From: an uncultured Caulobacter sp.
GTDB taxonomy: Bacteria > Pseudomonadota > Alphaproteobacteria > Caulobacterales > Caulobacteraceae
Reading direction: 5' to 3'
Length of the DNA stretch: 32,280 bases
Assembly: GCA_937925635.1 (NCBI GenBank)
Contig: CALALX010000048.1
Location: forward strand, 1-32,280
Position numbers and translations under genes: made by a program. This document shows positions 7,848 to 14,377 of the stretch, in pieces. The notes beneath the pieces were generated by a model. It ran no database searches. It saw only the letters and a program-made list of their open reading frames with translations, and was not told the origin of the DNA. Each line of letters starts with the position of its first letter. Position 1 is the stretch's first letter.

Positions 7848-9194
7848 ATGACCGCACGCGCCGCCGTGATCATGGCCGCCGGCCAGGGGACGCGGATGAA
7901 GTCCCCAACGCCGAAGGTCCTCCACAAGGTGGGCGGGCGCACCATGCTGGACCGCGCCATCGACGCGGTGCAGGCGGCGGGCTGCGAGCGCGTCGTCGTC
8001 GTCTGCGGGGCGCACAGCCCGGCGGTGGCCGAGCACGTGCGCAAGCGGCTGGGCGACGACGCCGTGGCCATCCAGGACCCGCCGCTGGGCACCGCCCACG
8101 CCGTGCTCAGCGCCAAGGACGCCCTGGCCGGCTTCGACGGCGAGGTGCTGGTCACCAATGCAGACTGTCCGCTGCTGACCGCCGCCGACCTTTCCCCGAT
8201 CTTCGAACGCCGCGCGGCGGGCGACGACCTCGTCATGCTGGCCTTCGAGGCGGCCGATCCGGCGCTGTACGGCCGGATGATCCAGGACGCCGACGGCCGC
8301 CTGCTGCGCATCGTCGAGGCGCGCGACGCCAACGACGCCGAGAAGGCGATCCGGGTCTGCTACTCCGGCATGCTCGGGGCCAAGGCCGGGCCGCTGTTCG
8401 ACTGGCTGGCCGCCGTCGACAACAACAACGTCAAGTCCGAGTACTACATCACCTCGATCGTCGGCATCGCCAACGCGGCCGGCAGGCGGGTGGGCGTGGC
8501 CACGGCGTCGGAGACCGCCGTCATGGGCGCCGATGACCAGGCCGGCGTCGCCCGGGCCGAGCGGCTCTGGCAGGACCGCGCCCGCGCCGCCCTGATGGCC
8601 GACGGCGTCAGCATGGTCGCGCCGGAGACGGTGTTCCTGTCCTTCGATACGAAGGTCGCCGGCGGCGCTGTGATCGAGCCCAACGTCGTGTTCGGACCCG
8701 GCGTCACGGTCGAGCGCGGCGCCGTCATTCGCGCCTTCAGCCATCTGGAGGGCGCCGTGGTCCGCGCCGGCGCCATCGTCGGCCCCTATGCCCGGCTGCG
8801 GCCCGGCGCGGACATCGGCGAGGACGCCCACATCGGCAACTTCGTCGAGGTCAAGAAGGTCAGGGTCGGCAAGGGCGCCAAGGCCAACCACCTGGCCTAT
8901 CTCGGCGATGGGACCGTCGGTGCGAAGGCCAACATCGGCGCCGGCACGATCTTCTGCAACTACGACGGCTTCGACAAGTTCGAGACCCACGTCGGCGAGG
9001 GGGCGTTCATCGGCTCCAACTCCTCGCTGGTCGCCCCGGTGACCATCGGCGCGGGCGCCTACACCGGCTCGGGCAGCGTGATCACCAAGAGCGTCGACGC
9101 CGACGCCCTGGGCCTCGAACGCTCGGTCCAGCTCGAAAAGCCCGGCTGGGCGGCGCGGTTCCGGGCGATGAAGGCGGCGCGGAAGAAGGGGTAG
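7848..9194 (+). CDS. glmU: Bifunctional GlmU: GlcNAc-1-P uridyltransferase / GlcN-1-P acetyltransferase
   Basis: It makes UDP-N-acetylglucosamine for peptidoglycan and lipid A: the C-terminal half acetylates glucosamine-1-phosphate and the N-terminal half adds UMP. It is 448 residues, near E. coli's 456. The N-terminal pyrophosphorylase has MAAGQGTRMKS (about 9-19), KVLHKVGG and the GTAHAV and NADCPLL motifs. The C-terminal left-handed beta-helix has repeated hexapeptides, then ANHLAYLGD with the catalytic His, and GAGTIFCNYDGFDKFET. The start at ATG 7848 gives a normal N-terminus. The downstream genes (vapBC) are unrelated. Confidence 0.97.
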   Translation: MTARAAVIMAAGQGTRMKSPTPKVLHKVGGRTMLDRAIDAVQAAGCERVVVVCGAHSPAVAEHVRKRLGDDAVAIQDPPLGTAHAVLSAKDALAGFDGEVLVTNADCPLLTAADLSPIFERRAAGDDLVMLAFEAADPALYGRMIQDADGRLLRIVEARDANDAEKAIRVCYSGMLGAKAGPLFDWLAAVDNNNVKSEYYITSIVGIANAAGRRVGVATASETAVMGADDQAGVARAERLWQDRARAALMADGVSMVAPETVFLSFDTKVAGGAVIEPNVVFGPGVTVERGAVIRAFSHLEGAVVRAGAIVGPYARLRPGADIGEDAHIGNFVEVKKVRVGKGAKANHLAYLGDGTVGAKANIGAGTIFCNYDGFDKFETHVGEGAFIGSNSSLVAPVTIGAGAYTGSGSVITKSVDADALGLERSVQLEKPGWAARFRAMKAARKKG

Positions 9195-9216
9195 TTTCAG
9201 TCTCGCGTCGGGTCTG

Positions 9217-9234
9217 GTATATACGCGTATATAC
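9217..9234. promoter_or_regulatory. Perfect 18-bp palindrome, probable VapBC operator
   Basis: GTATATACGCGTATATAC is identical to its own reverse complement and ends 12 bases before the vapB ATG. AbrB/MazE-fold antitoxins with their toxins usually bind such palindromes to repress their own operon. The AT-rich TATATA halves stand out in this GC-rich DNA and may also supply the -10 box, so binding would block the promoter. The role is inferred from position and symmetry. Confidence 0.7.
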
Positions 9235-9246
9235 GGAGCGCCTGCC

Positions 9247-9489
9247 ATGACCACCACCGTCACCAGCAAGACCTTCCGAAGCGGCAACAGCCAGGCCGTC
9301 CGGCTGCCCAAGGAAGTGGCCTTCGACAACGATATCGAGGTCACCATCGAGCGCACGGGCGACGTGCTGACGATCCGGCCGGCGCGCCTGTCCATGGCTG
9401 AGCTGATGCGACGGTTGGACGAGCTTCCGGCGCCGCCGACGGTGGAAGTGCGTGATCCGGACATTTTTCCGGAACGCGAAGGTCTCTGA
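9247..9489 (+). CDS. vapB: VapB-type antitoxin (AbrB/MazE fold)
   Basis: This is the antitoxin of a type II toxin-antitoxin pair: it neutralises the PIN-domain nuclease encoded just downstream and represses the operon. It is 80 residues. The N-terminal swapped-hairpin DNA-binding domain (about 5-48) shows KTFRSGNSQAVRLPKEVAF, the usual VapB/MazE signature. The C-terminal tail (LSMAELMRRLDELPAPPTVEV, then acidic) should wrap the toxin. It ends three bases before the toxin start. The perfect palindrome just upstream fits autoregulation. Confidence 0.9.
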   Translation: MTTTVTSKTFRSGNSQAVRLPKEVAFDNDIEVTIERTGDVLTIRPARLSMAELMRRLDELPAPPTVEVRDPDIFPEREGL

Positions 9490-9492
9490 ACG

Positions 9493-9879
9493 GTGGGATG
9501 GCTGCTCGACACCAGCGTGGCCATTGCTGTTCGGGACGCCGATCCTTCCTATCGAGCCCAGATCGACGCCCTGGGAAGCGACATCGCCATCTCGGTGATC
9601 ACGCGCGTCGAACTGGAAGGGGGCGTTCACCGCGAGCCAGCCTACGCCCACCTTCGTCGGGCTCGCCTGGACCTCTTTCTCGCGAACGTCGAAGTGCTTC
9701 CCTTCAATGGTCAATCGGCGGACCGCTACCGCACGATCCTGGAGGTCTGCGGTTTCTCTCGTCGCAAGACGCTCGACCGAATGATCGCGGCCGAGGCTCT
9801 GGCCTACGATGCGATACTGGTTACGCTCAACGGCGCCGACTTCTCCGACATTCCTGGCCTCAAATTCGCGGCCTGGTGA
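9493..9879 (+). CDS. vapC: VapC-type PIN-domain ribonuclease toxin
   Basis: This is a probable Mg-dependent ribonuclease that stops translation when free of its antitoxin; many VapC proteins cut tRNA or rRNA, but the target here is unknown. It is 128 residues from a GTG start three bases after vapB. The four PIN acidic residues are all visible: Asp6 (LLDTS), Glu40 (TRVELEGG), Asp95 (LDRMIAAEAL) and Asp116 or Asp119 (NGADFSDIPG). It therefore looks intact. It is followed within ten bases by a double-hairpin repeat. The module sits between glmU and rpiA and is likely a later insertion among housekeeping genes. Confidence 0.9.
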   Translation: MGWLLDTSVAIAVRDADPSYRAQIDALGSDIAISVITRVELEGGVHREPAYAHLRRARLDLFLANVEVLPFNGQSADRYRTILEVCGFSRRKTLDRMIAAEALAYDAILVTLNGADFSDIPGLKFAAW

Positions 9880-9887
9880 ACGCGACC

Positions 9888-9970
9888 GGGGACATGCACT
9901 TCAGTGCGTGTCCCCCGCCGCCTGGAAGCCGCCGGAGACACGTACCGAAGAGGTACATGTCCCCGGCGGC
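9888..9970. repeat. REPIN-like double hairpin repeat
   Basis: There are two hairpins in tandem. The first pairs GGGGACATGCAC (9888-9899) with GTGCGTGTCCCC (9904-9915), 11 of 12 bases plus a G-T pair, with loop TTCA. The second pairs 9928-9946 with 9952-9970 (17 of 19), with a five-base loop. Both contain GGGGACAYG-type cores, so they look like two members of one REP family arranged as a REPIN/BIME. The element begins eight bases after the vapC stop and ends about 58 bases before rpiA. Confidence 0.65.
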
Positions 9971-10028
9971 CTCGTAAGACCGGGAGGTCCGCGCTATAGC
10001 GACTCCGCCGCCGCCCGGAGAGCTTCGC

Positions 10029-10709
10029 ATGACCGTCGACGACCAGAAACGCATCGCCGGCGAGGCCGCCGCGCAGCTGGTCGAGGCCGGCATGGTGGTG
10101 GGGCTGGGCACCGGCTCGACGGCGGCGTGGTTCGTCAAGGCGCTGGCGGCGCGGGGCCTGGACGTCCGCGGCGTGCCGACCTCGGAGGCCACCGCCAACC
10201 TGGCCCGCGAGCTGGGCATGACGCTGGCCAGCCTGGACGACGTGAAGTCCATCGATCTGACCGTCGACGGCGCCGACGAGATCGGCCCCGGCCTGTCGCT
10301 CATCAAGGGCGGCGGCGCGGCCCTGCTGCGCGAGAAGCTGGTCTGGGAGGCCAGCGCGCGCTGCGTGGTCATCGCCGACGCCGCCAAGCACGTGAAGGCG
10401 CTGGGGAAATTCCCGCTACCGATCGAGGTGGTGCGCTTCGGTCACCCGCACACCGGTCGGCGGCTGGCCGACATCGCCGCCGAGTTCGACCTGCCGCCGC
10501 CGCGCCTGCGTACGGCCGAGCGGGGCGTGGTGGTCACCGACGGCGGCAACGTCATCTACGACATGGCCTCGGGCGTCATCGATGACCCCGCCGCCCTGGC
10601 AGGGGCCCTGAAGAGCGTCACCGGCGTGGTCGACCACGGCCTGTTCCTCGACCTCGCCGACGAGGCGCTGCTGGGGATGGACGAGGGGGTGGTGCGGCTG
10701 CTGCCGTAA
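10029..10709 (+). CDS. rpiA: Ribose-5-phosphate isomerase A
   Basis: It interconverts ribose 5-phosphate and ribulose 5-phosphate in the pentose phosphate pathway, in the cytoplasm. It is 226 residues, close to E. coli's 219. Motifs include GLGTGSTAAWFVKAL (phosphate-binding loop, about 26-40), TVDGADEIGPGLSLIKGGG with catalytic Asp and Glu, and the LREKLVWEAS lysine. ATG 10029 has GGAGAG seven bases upstream. A GCTATAGC box at 9993-10000 is a possible -10 element. The gene downstream on the same strand is gor, after a repeat-bearing 228-base gap; both relate to NADPH and redox supply. Confidence 0.95.
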   Translation: MTVDDQKRIAGEAAAQLVEAGMVVGLGTGSTAAWFVKALAARGLDVRGVPTSEATANLARELGMTLASLDDVKSIDLTVDGADEIGPGLSLIKGGGAALLREKLVWEASARCVVIADAAKHVKALGKFPLPIEVVRFGHPHTGRRLADIAAEFDLPPPRLRTAERGVVVTDGGNVIYDMASGVIDDPAALAGALKSVTGVVDHGLFLDLADEALLGMDEGVVRLLP

Positions 10710-10720
10710 TCTTCTCCCTT

Positions 10721-10859
10721 CCTCCTCGATGGAGGAAGGGCCGGGGATGGTGGTGAGGGCAGGGCGAGCCCGGAAGGGCGCGAGAGGCGCCGAGCCGGTT
10801 GAGCCCCTCGCTTCGGATCAGCGGCCCCACCACCACCCAACCCTCCTCCATCGAGGAGG
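10721..10859. repeat. Intergenic element with long terminal inverted repeats
   Basis: The left arm 10721-10755 and right arm 10828-10859 are inverted copies (CACCACC, then CCTCCTCCATCGAGGAGG when read from the right), with some mismatches. Each end also folds alone: CCTTCCTCC-TCGAT-GGAGGAAGG and CCTCCTC-CATC-GAGGAGG. The whole is about 140 bp with a GC-rich middle and no coding capacity. It resembles a small non-autonomous or dispersed intergenic repeat of caulobacteria. It could also act as the rpiA terminator. Confidence 0.55.
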
Positions 10860-10937
10860 AGGGCTTTGGGCTGGACTGGCCAAGGCCCCTCATCGGGGCC
10901 ATATCCACCTGCGTTCGACCAAACTCCGGAGCCCCCG

Positions 10938-12320
10938 ATGCCTGCCTACGACTACGACCTCTTCGTCATCGGCGCCGGGTCCGGCGGGGTGCGGGCCGCG
11001 CGACTCGCGGCCATGACCGGCGCCCGGGTCGCGGTCGCCGAGGAGCACCGCGTCGGCGGCACCTGCGTGATCCGCGGCTGCGTGCCCAAGAAGTTCATGG
11101 TCTACGCCAGCGAGGTCTCCAACCAGATCAAGACCGCCCGGGGATTCGGCTGGACCGTCGAGGAGCCGACCTTTGACTGGCCGACCTTCCGCGACGCCAA
11201 CGAGATCGAGGTCTCGCGCCTGTCGGGCATCTACGTCACCAACCTGCAGAAGGCCGGCGCCGAGCTGATCCATCGCCGGGCGGTGCTGAAGGACGCCCAC
11301 ACCGTCGAGATCGTCGGCGACGACCGCACCGTCACGGCCGAGAAGATCCTGATCGCCACCGGCGGCCGGCCGACCATCCCGGACTTCCCGGGCGCGGACC
11401 TGGGCATCACCTCCAACGACGCCTTCCACCTCGACAAGCTGCCCGACAGCATCCTGGTGGTCGGCGGCGGCTACATCGCCGTCGAGTTCGCCGGCATCTA
11501 CGCGGGCCTGGGCAGCCGGGTGACGCTGCTCTACCGCGGCCCCAATATCCTGCGCGGCTTCGATGACGACGTCCGCGCCCACCTCGCCGGCGAGCTGGAG
11601 CGACGGGGCATCAAGGTCGTGCTCGGCTGCCAGCACCGGTCGATCGAGAGGACCGACGCCGGCCTGGTCAGCACCCTCGACAACGGCCTGAAATTCACCA
11701 CCGAGCAGGTGATGTTCGCCACTGGCCGCGAGCCCTATGTCGAGGGCCTGGGCCTCGAAAACGCCGGGGTGGCGCTGAACGAACGCGGCGCGGTCAAGGT
11801 CGACAAGTTCTCGAAGACCAGCGTCGACAACATCTGGGCCGTCGGCGACGTCACCGACCGCATCAACCTGACGCCGGTCGCCATCCGCGAGGGCGCCGCC
11901 TTCGCCGAGACCGAGTTCCGGGGCAACCCGACCACCTTCGACCACGACATGGTCGCCACCGCCGTCTTCTCGCAGCCGCCGATCGGCACCGTCGGCCTGG
12001 GCGAGGCGGAGGCCCGCAAGGCCTACGGCCCCATCGACGTCTACCGCGCGACCTTCCGCCCGATGAAGGTCACCTTCTACGGCGGCGAGGAACGGACCCT
12101 GATGAAACTCCTGGTCCGCCAGGACACCCAGCAGGTCGTCGGCGTCCACGTCGTCGGCCCCGACGCCCCCGAGATGATCCAGATGGCCGCCATCGCCGTG
12201 AAGATGGGCGTCACCAAGCAGCAGTGGGACTCGACCTGCGCGGTGCATCCCACGGCGGCGGAAGAGCTGGTGACGATGAGGGAGAAGTACCTACCGGCGG
12301 ATTTGGGGAAGGTGGGGTAA
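10938..12320 (+). CDS. gor: Glutathione-disulfide reductase
   Basis: It reduces oxidised glutathione with NADPH and FAD, keeping the cytoplasmic thiol pool reduced. From ATG 10938 (CCGGAG about eight bases upstream) it has 460 residues; a 24-residue upstream extension in frame has no homology signal. FAD-binding IGAGSGG (11-17), redox pair GGTCVIRGCVPKK (Cys43, Cys48), NADPH-binding GGGYIAVEFAGIYAGLG with downstream arginines (LLYRGPNILRGF), FAD-contact WAVGDV, and the C-terminal VHPTAAEE with the catalytic His-Glu are all present. The VIRGCVPKK variant is usual in alphaproteobacterial Gor. A glutathione peroxidase lies about 10 kb away in the window. Confidence 0.95.
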   Translation: MPAYDYDLFVIGAGSGGVRAARLAAMTGARVAVAEEHRVGGTCVIRGCVPKKFMVYASEVSNQIKTARGFGWTVEEPTFDWPTFRDANEIEVSRLSGIYVTNLQKAGAELIHRRAVLKDAHTVEIVGDDRTVTAEKILIATGGRPTIPDFPGADLGITSNDAFHLDKLPDSILVVGGGYIAVEFAGIYAGLGSRVTLLYRGPNILRGFDDDVRAHLAGELERRGIKVVLGCQHRSIERTDAGLVSTLDNGLKFTTEQVMFATGREPYVEGLGLENAGVALNERGAVKVDKFSKTSVDNIWAVGDVTDRINLTPVAIREGAAFAETEFRGNPTTFDHDMVATAVFSQPPIGTVGLGEAEARKAYGPIDVYRATFRPMKVTFYGGEERTLMKLLVRQDTQQVVGVHVVGPDAPEMIQMAAIAVKMGVTKQQWDSTCAVHPTAAEELVTMREKYLPADLGKVG

Positions 12321-12324
12321 GGAC

Positions 12325-12369
12325 TTGTAGCAATCGCTACAAGGCTCTAGTTTGTAGCAATCGCTACAG
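12325..12369. promoter_or_regulatory. Two tandem 18-bp palindromic operators
   Basis: TTGTAGCAATCGCTACAA lies at 12325-12342 and again at 12352-12369 with only the last base changed. Each has 7-base arms (TTGTAGC/GCTACAA) around AATC. The centres are 27 bp apart and the second ends 17 bases before the GTG start of the next gene. Size and symmetry fit a TetR-family regulator; the first copy could overlap a -35 box. The core AGCAATCGCT recurs at 27814 and 27876. Confidence 0.65.
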
Positions 12370-12386
12370 ATCGCTGGAGCCCGGCC

Positions 12387-12761
12387 GTGACCACGCCATT
12401 CGAGACCGTTTCCAAGTTCCTCGCCGCCATGGCGGTCGGCGACTATGACCAGGCGATGACCCTGGTCGATGACGCCTGCGTCTATGCCAACCCCGGTGTT
12501 CTCCCGACCGTGACCGGTCCGGCCGGGGTCCGCGCGCTGCTCGAGCCCTTCTTCTCTCCGACGCTTGAGAACGAGCTGCTGATCCTGAACAGCGCCACCA
12601 ACGGCGAGCTGCTGTTCGCCGAGCGACTCGACCGGCATCGGCTGGCGACCGGCTGGGTCGAGTTGCCGGTCACCGGCGTGTTCGAGGTGAAGGGCGGGCG
12701 GATCACCCGCTGGACCGACTACTTCAACGGCGCCACCATCACCGACGTCTGGCCACGCTGA
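12387..12761 (+). CDS. Limonene-1,2-epoxide hydrolase-like protein (NTF2/SnoaL fold)
   Basis: This is a 124-residue protein of the NTF2/SnoaL superfamily, probably an epoxide hydrolase. The residues that define the limonene-1,2-epoxide hydrolase active site appear in order and with similar spacing: Tyr33 and Asn35 (VYANPG), Arg80-x-Asp82 (AERLDR) and Asp111 (RWTDYFN). In that family the Asp-Arg-Asp triad activates a water that opens an epoxide. The start is GTG at 12387, just behind two tandem operators, so expression is likely repressor-controlled, perhaps by a small-molecule ligand. Its 3' end overlaps the convergent secreted-protein gene by 43 bases. The substrate is unknown. Confidence 0.75.
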   Translation: MTTPFETVSKFLAAMAVGDYDQAMTLVDDACVYANPGVLPTVTGPAGVRALLEPFFSPTLENELLILNSATNGELLFAERLDRHRLATGWVELPVTGVFEVKGGRITRWTDYFNGATITDVWPR

Positions 12762-13633
12762 GGCCTGGGGAGCCGCCGCCAATCCAGGACCTCGGTCGTG
12801 GTCTGAGTCTCCGTACGCGTCCCTGGCCCCGTCTGCGCCGGCCCGATCGTCGTAATGGTCATGACCTTTATCCGCCGCAGGACGCGGCCTGCCGCGTCCG
12901 TCTCGAATGTGATGGTGATCGTGCCGGAAATGGCGTCGGCCGACCGGGCCTTGAGCGCCGCCTCAAGCGAGATCGGCTTGCGCATGATCTCGCCGACGAT
13001 GACATCCGCCTCGGCGCGCGTGTTTTGGATTGCCTCCGGATCGACGATCAGATCGGCGACCAGCGTCGCGCTTGTCCCGGTCTTCGATTTGAGGGTAAGG
13101 GCGGCCGGCCCGTTCGCCGCGGGATCGCCGACCAGGACACCTGCTGCGACACCGTCCGGCCTCGGATCAAAGGCTTCTAGTGTCTCGATCACCGAGTCCG
13201 GATCGCATTCGACCCTGAAGGCGTTCCAGGTAAAGTACCACCGGCCGCAGGCCTCGCGCGGCAGGTCGCCCGCCTTCAGCCAGGCTGCGATGCGTGTCTC
13301 CAGCTCCGCCCTATTGAGCAGCTGTGTGGGTTCGTCAGTCCTTCTCCGCACATGGACGGGGAACTTCCACTGTCGCGCCCGGTCCTCATTCGATGCATCG
13401 GGCGGCAGGTCGTATTCCAGCTCCACGCCCGCGTCAGTCCGACCGAGGACACGCACGGCGAGGGTGTCGCGATCGAACGAGCTCCCGCTGGAGCCGTCAT
13501 TGGTGGCGCTCTCCATCCGGCTCTCGCGCCGGATCTCGAAGACCTCGCCGGGCTGGTAGTCCGGTGCGGCCATAGCGGGGGCCGGCATAAGAACGGTCGC
13601 TATCGCCAGCCACAACCACATCATCGAACGCAT
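12719..13633 (-). CDS. Secreted hypothetical protein
   Basis: I do not recognise a family. The 304-residue protein starts at ATG 13633, chosen because GGGAGG lies about ten bases upstream and a clean Sec signal peptide (MRSMMWLWLAIATVLMPAPAMAA) begins there; the frame extends 11 residues further upstream. The mature part (from about residue 24) is mixed alpha/beta, poor in cysteine, and likely periplasmic. It ends with a Thr-rich segment and a basic stretch. Its last 43 bases overlap the convergent epoxide-hydrolase-like gene. Codon use matches neighbouring genes, which supports it being real. Confidence 0.75.
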   Translation of the reverse strand: MRSMMWLWLAIATVLMPAPAMAAPDYQPGEVFEIRRESRMESATNDGSSGSSFDRDTLAVRVLGRTDAGVELEYDLPPDASNEDRARQWKFPVHVRRRTDEPTQLLNRAELETRIAAWLKAGDLPREACGRWYFTWNAFRVECDPDSVIETLEAFDPRPDGVAAGVLVGDPAANGPAALTLKSKTGTSATLVADLIVDPEAIQNTRAEADVIVGEIMRKPISLEAALKARSADAISGTITITFETDAAGRVLRRIKVMTITTIGPAQTGPGTRTETQTTTEVLDWRRLPRPQRGQTSVMVAPLK

Positions 13634-13830
13634 GCGGGCCTCCCGCTCAACTTCGGGTCGAAGCATCAGCTAAGCTTGGAGGGCGAGCAAGAATGGAGTG
13701 GCGGCGCCTACTCCGTTCCGTCGCCGCCTGGATCACTTCCAACCGTTTCTCCGGGCTCGACCCGAGAACCCCTCGCTTAGCTTCACTGCCAGAGCGTGAT
13801 CGCATCCGCAGGTGCGAACCGACACAGGGG

Positions 13831-13851
13831 TCCTCGGGACAAGCCCGAGGA
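13831..13851. repeat. Short perfect hairpin of a dispersed intergenic repeat
   Basis: TCCTCGGG and CCCGAGGA pair perfectly over 8 bp around loop ACAAG and are followed by ATGACGG. Read from the other strand this is the familiar CCGTCATCCTCGGGCTTGTCCCGAGGA-type intergenic repeat of caulobacteria. It lies in a non-coding stretch with no gene end near enough to call it a terminator. Confidence 0.5.
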
Positions 13852-13914
13852 TGACGGTGTAGGGATCACAGAGATGAGTTTGGGCCGCTGCTGCACCGCC
13901 GCCGGATGGGGACT

Positions 13915-13958
13915 CCCGGGACATGTATTCCCGGGACAAGGCGAGACATTGCGGGACA
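13915..13958. repeat. Tandem CCGGGACA units, possibly a decayed REP element
   Basis: CCCGGGACA occurs at 13915-13923 and 13930-13938, and CGGGACA again at 13952-13958. The first two are separated by TGTATT, so CCCGGG palindromes alternate with GACA. GGGGAC just before and ACATG within recall the GGGGACATG core of the double hairpin after vapC. The relationship is a guess from short matches. Confidence 0.35.
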
Positions 13959-14377
13959 ATCGGCTCCGCGTTTCGCAGTTCGGTGGGCTGGTCTGAGTCG
14001 CGCTTTGCGCTACCTGGCGCAGTGATCGACGGCGGGGCGCGCCATATCGGCACTCGCCGAACTCGCTGAATCCATGAGGATCTGCAGCGGAACTCCGCGT
14101 CTTCGAGAGGCGGGGGATAATACTCTGCGGGCCGGCCCGGTTTGGGCGGCCGGCAGCAGTCGCGAGAGAGGCAACGAACCGAATGAAGACACTCTGCCAG
14201 GGCGGGCCTTTCGTAACGCGGCCAAGCGCCCCATCTCCGGGGCGTTGGATCGTTTCCCCCGCAACCATCGCGCAATCCCATACCCCTTCATGCGGCATTC
14301 ACCCGCATGGGGCGCATTATTTTGCCTTCTATGGTGCGATGCGGTAAGAACCGCGTCCCTATTTTCGAGTTGAGACC

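Larger units (their letters stand above)
13634..14377. other. 744-base intergenic stretch with repeats, no convincing gene
   Basis: No frame here has the composition or start signals of the neighbouring genes; the short open frames are arginine- and serine-rich and look random. It does hold several palindromes: TCCTCGGG-ACAAG-CCCGAGGA (13831-13851), a run of CGGGACA units (13915-13958), and CATGCGG-CATTCAC-CCGCATG (14289-14309) in the presumed 5' leader of the DAHP synthase gene. Promoters for the two flanking divergent genes must also lie here. A small RNA is possible but nothing specific supports it. Confidence 0.6.

Noticed and set aside
7794..9524. 576-codon minus-strand frame opposite glmU
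   Set aside because: It is Gly/Arg/His/Asp-rich, typical of the frame antisense to a GC-rich gene, and glmU is beyond doubt.
9217..9970. vapBC plus REPIN as a mobile genetic island
   Set aside because: No integrase, transposase or attachment repeats flank it; only the toxin-antitoxin pair and hairpins can be supported.
13733..14373. Several overlapping frames of 66-182 codons in the intergenic stretch
   Set aside because: All are Ser/Arg/Pro-rich, conflict with one another, lack ribosome sites and run through hairpin repeats.
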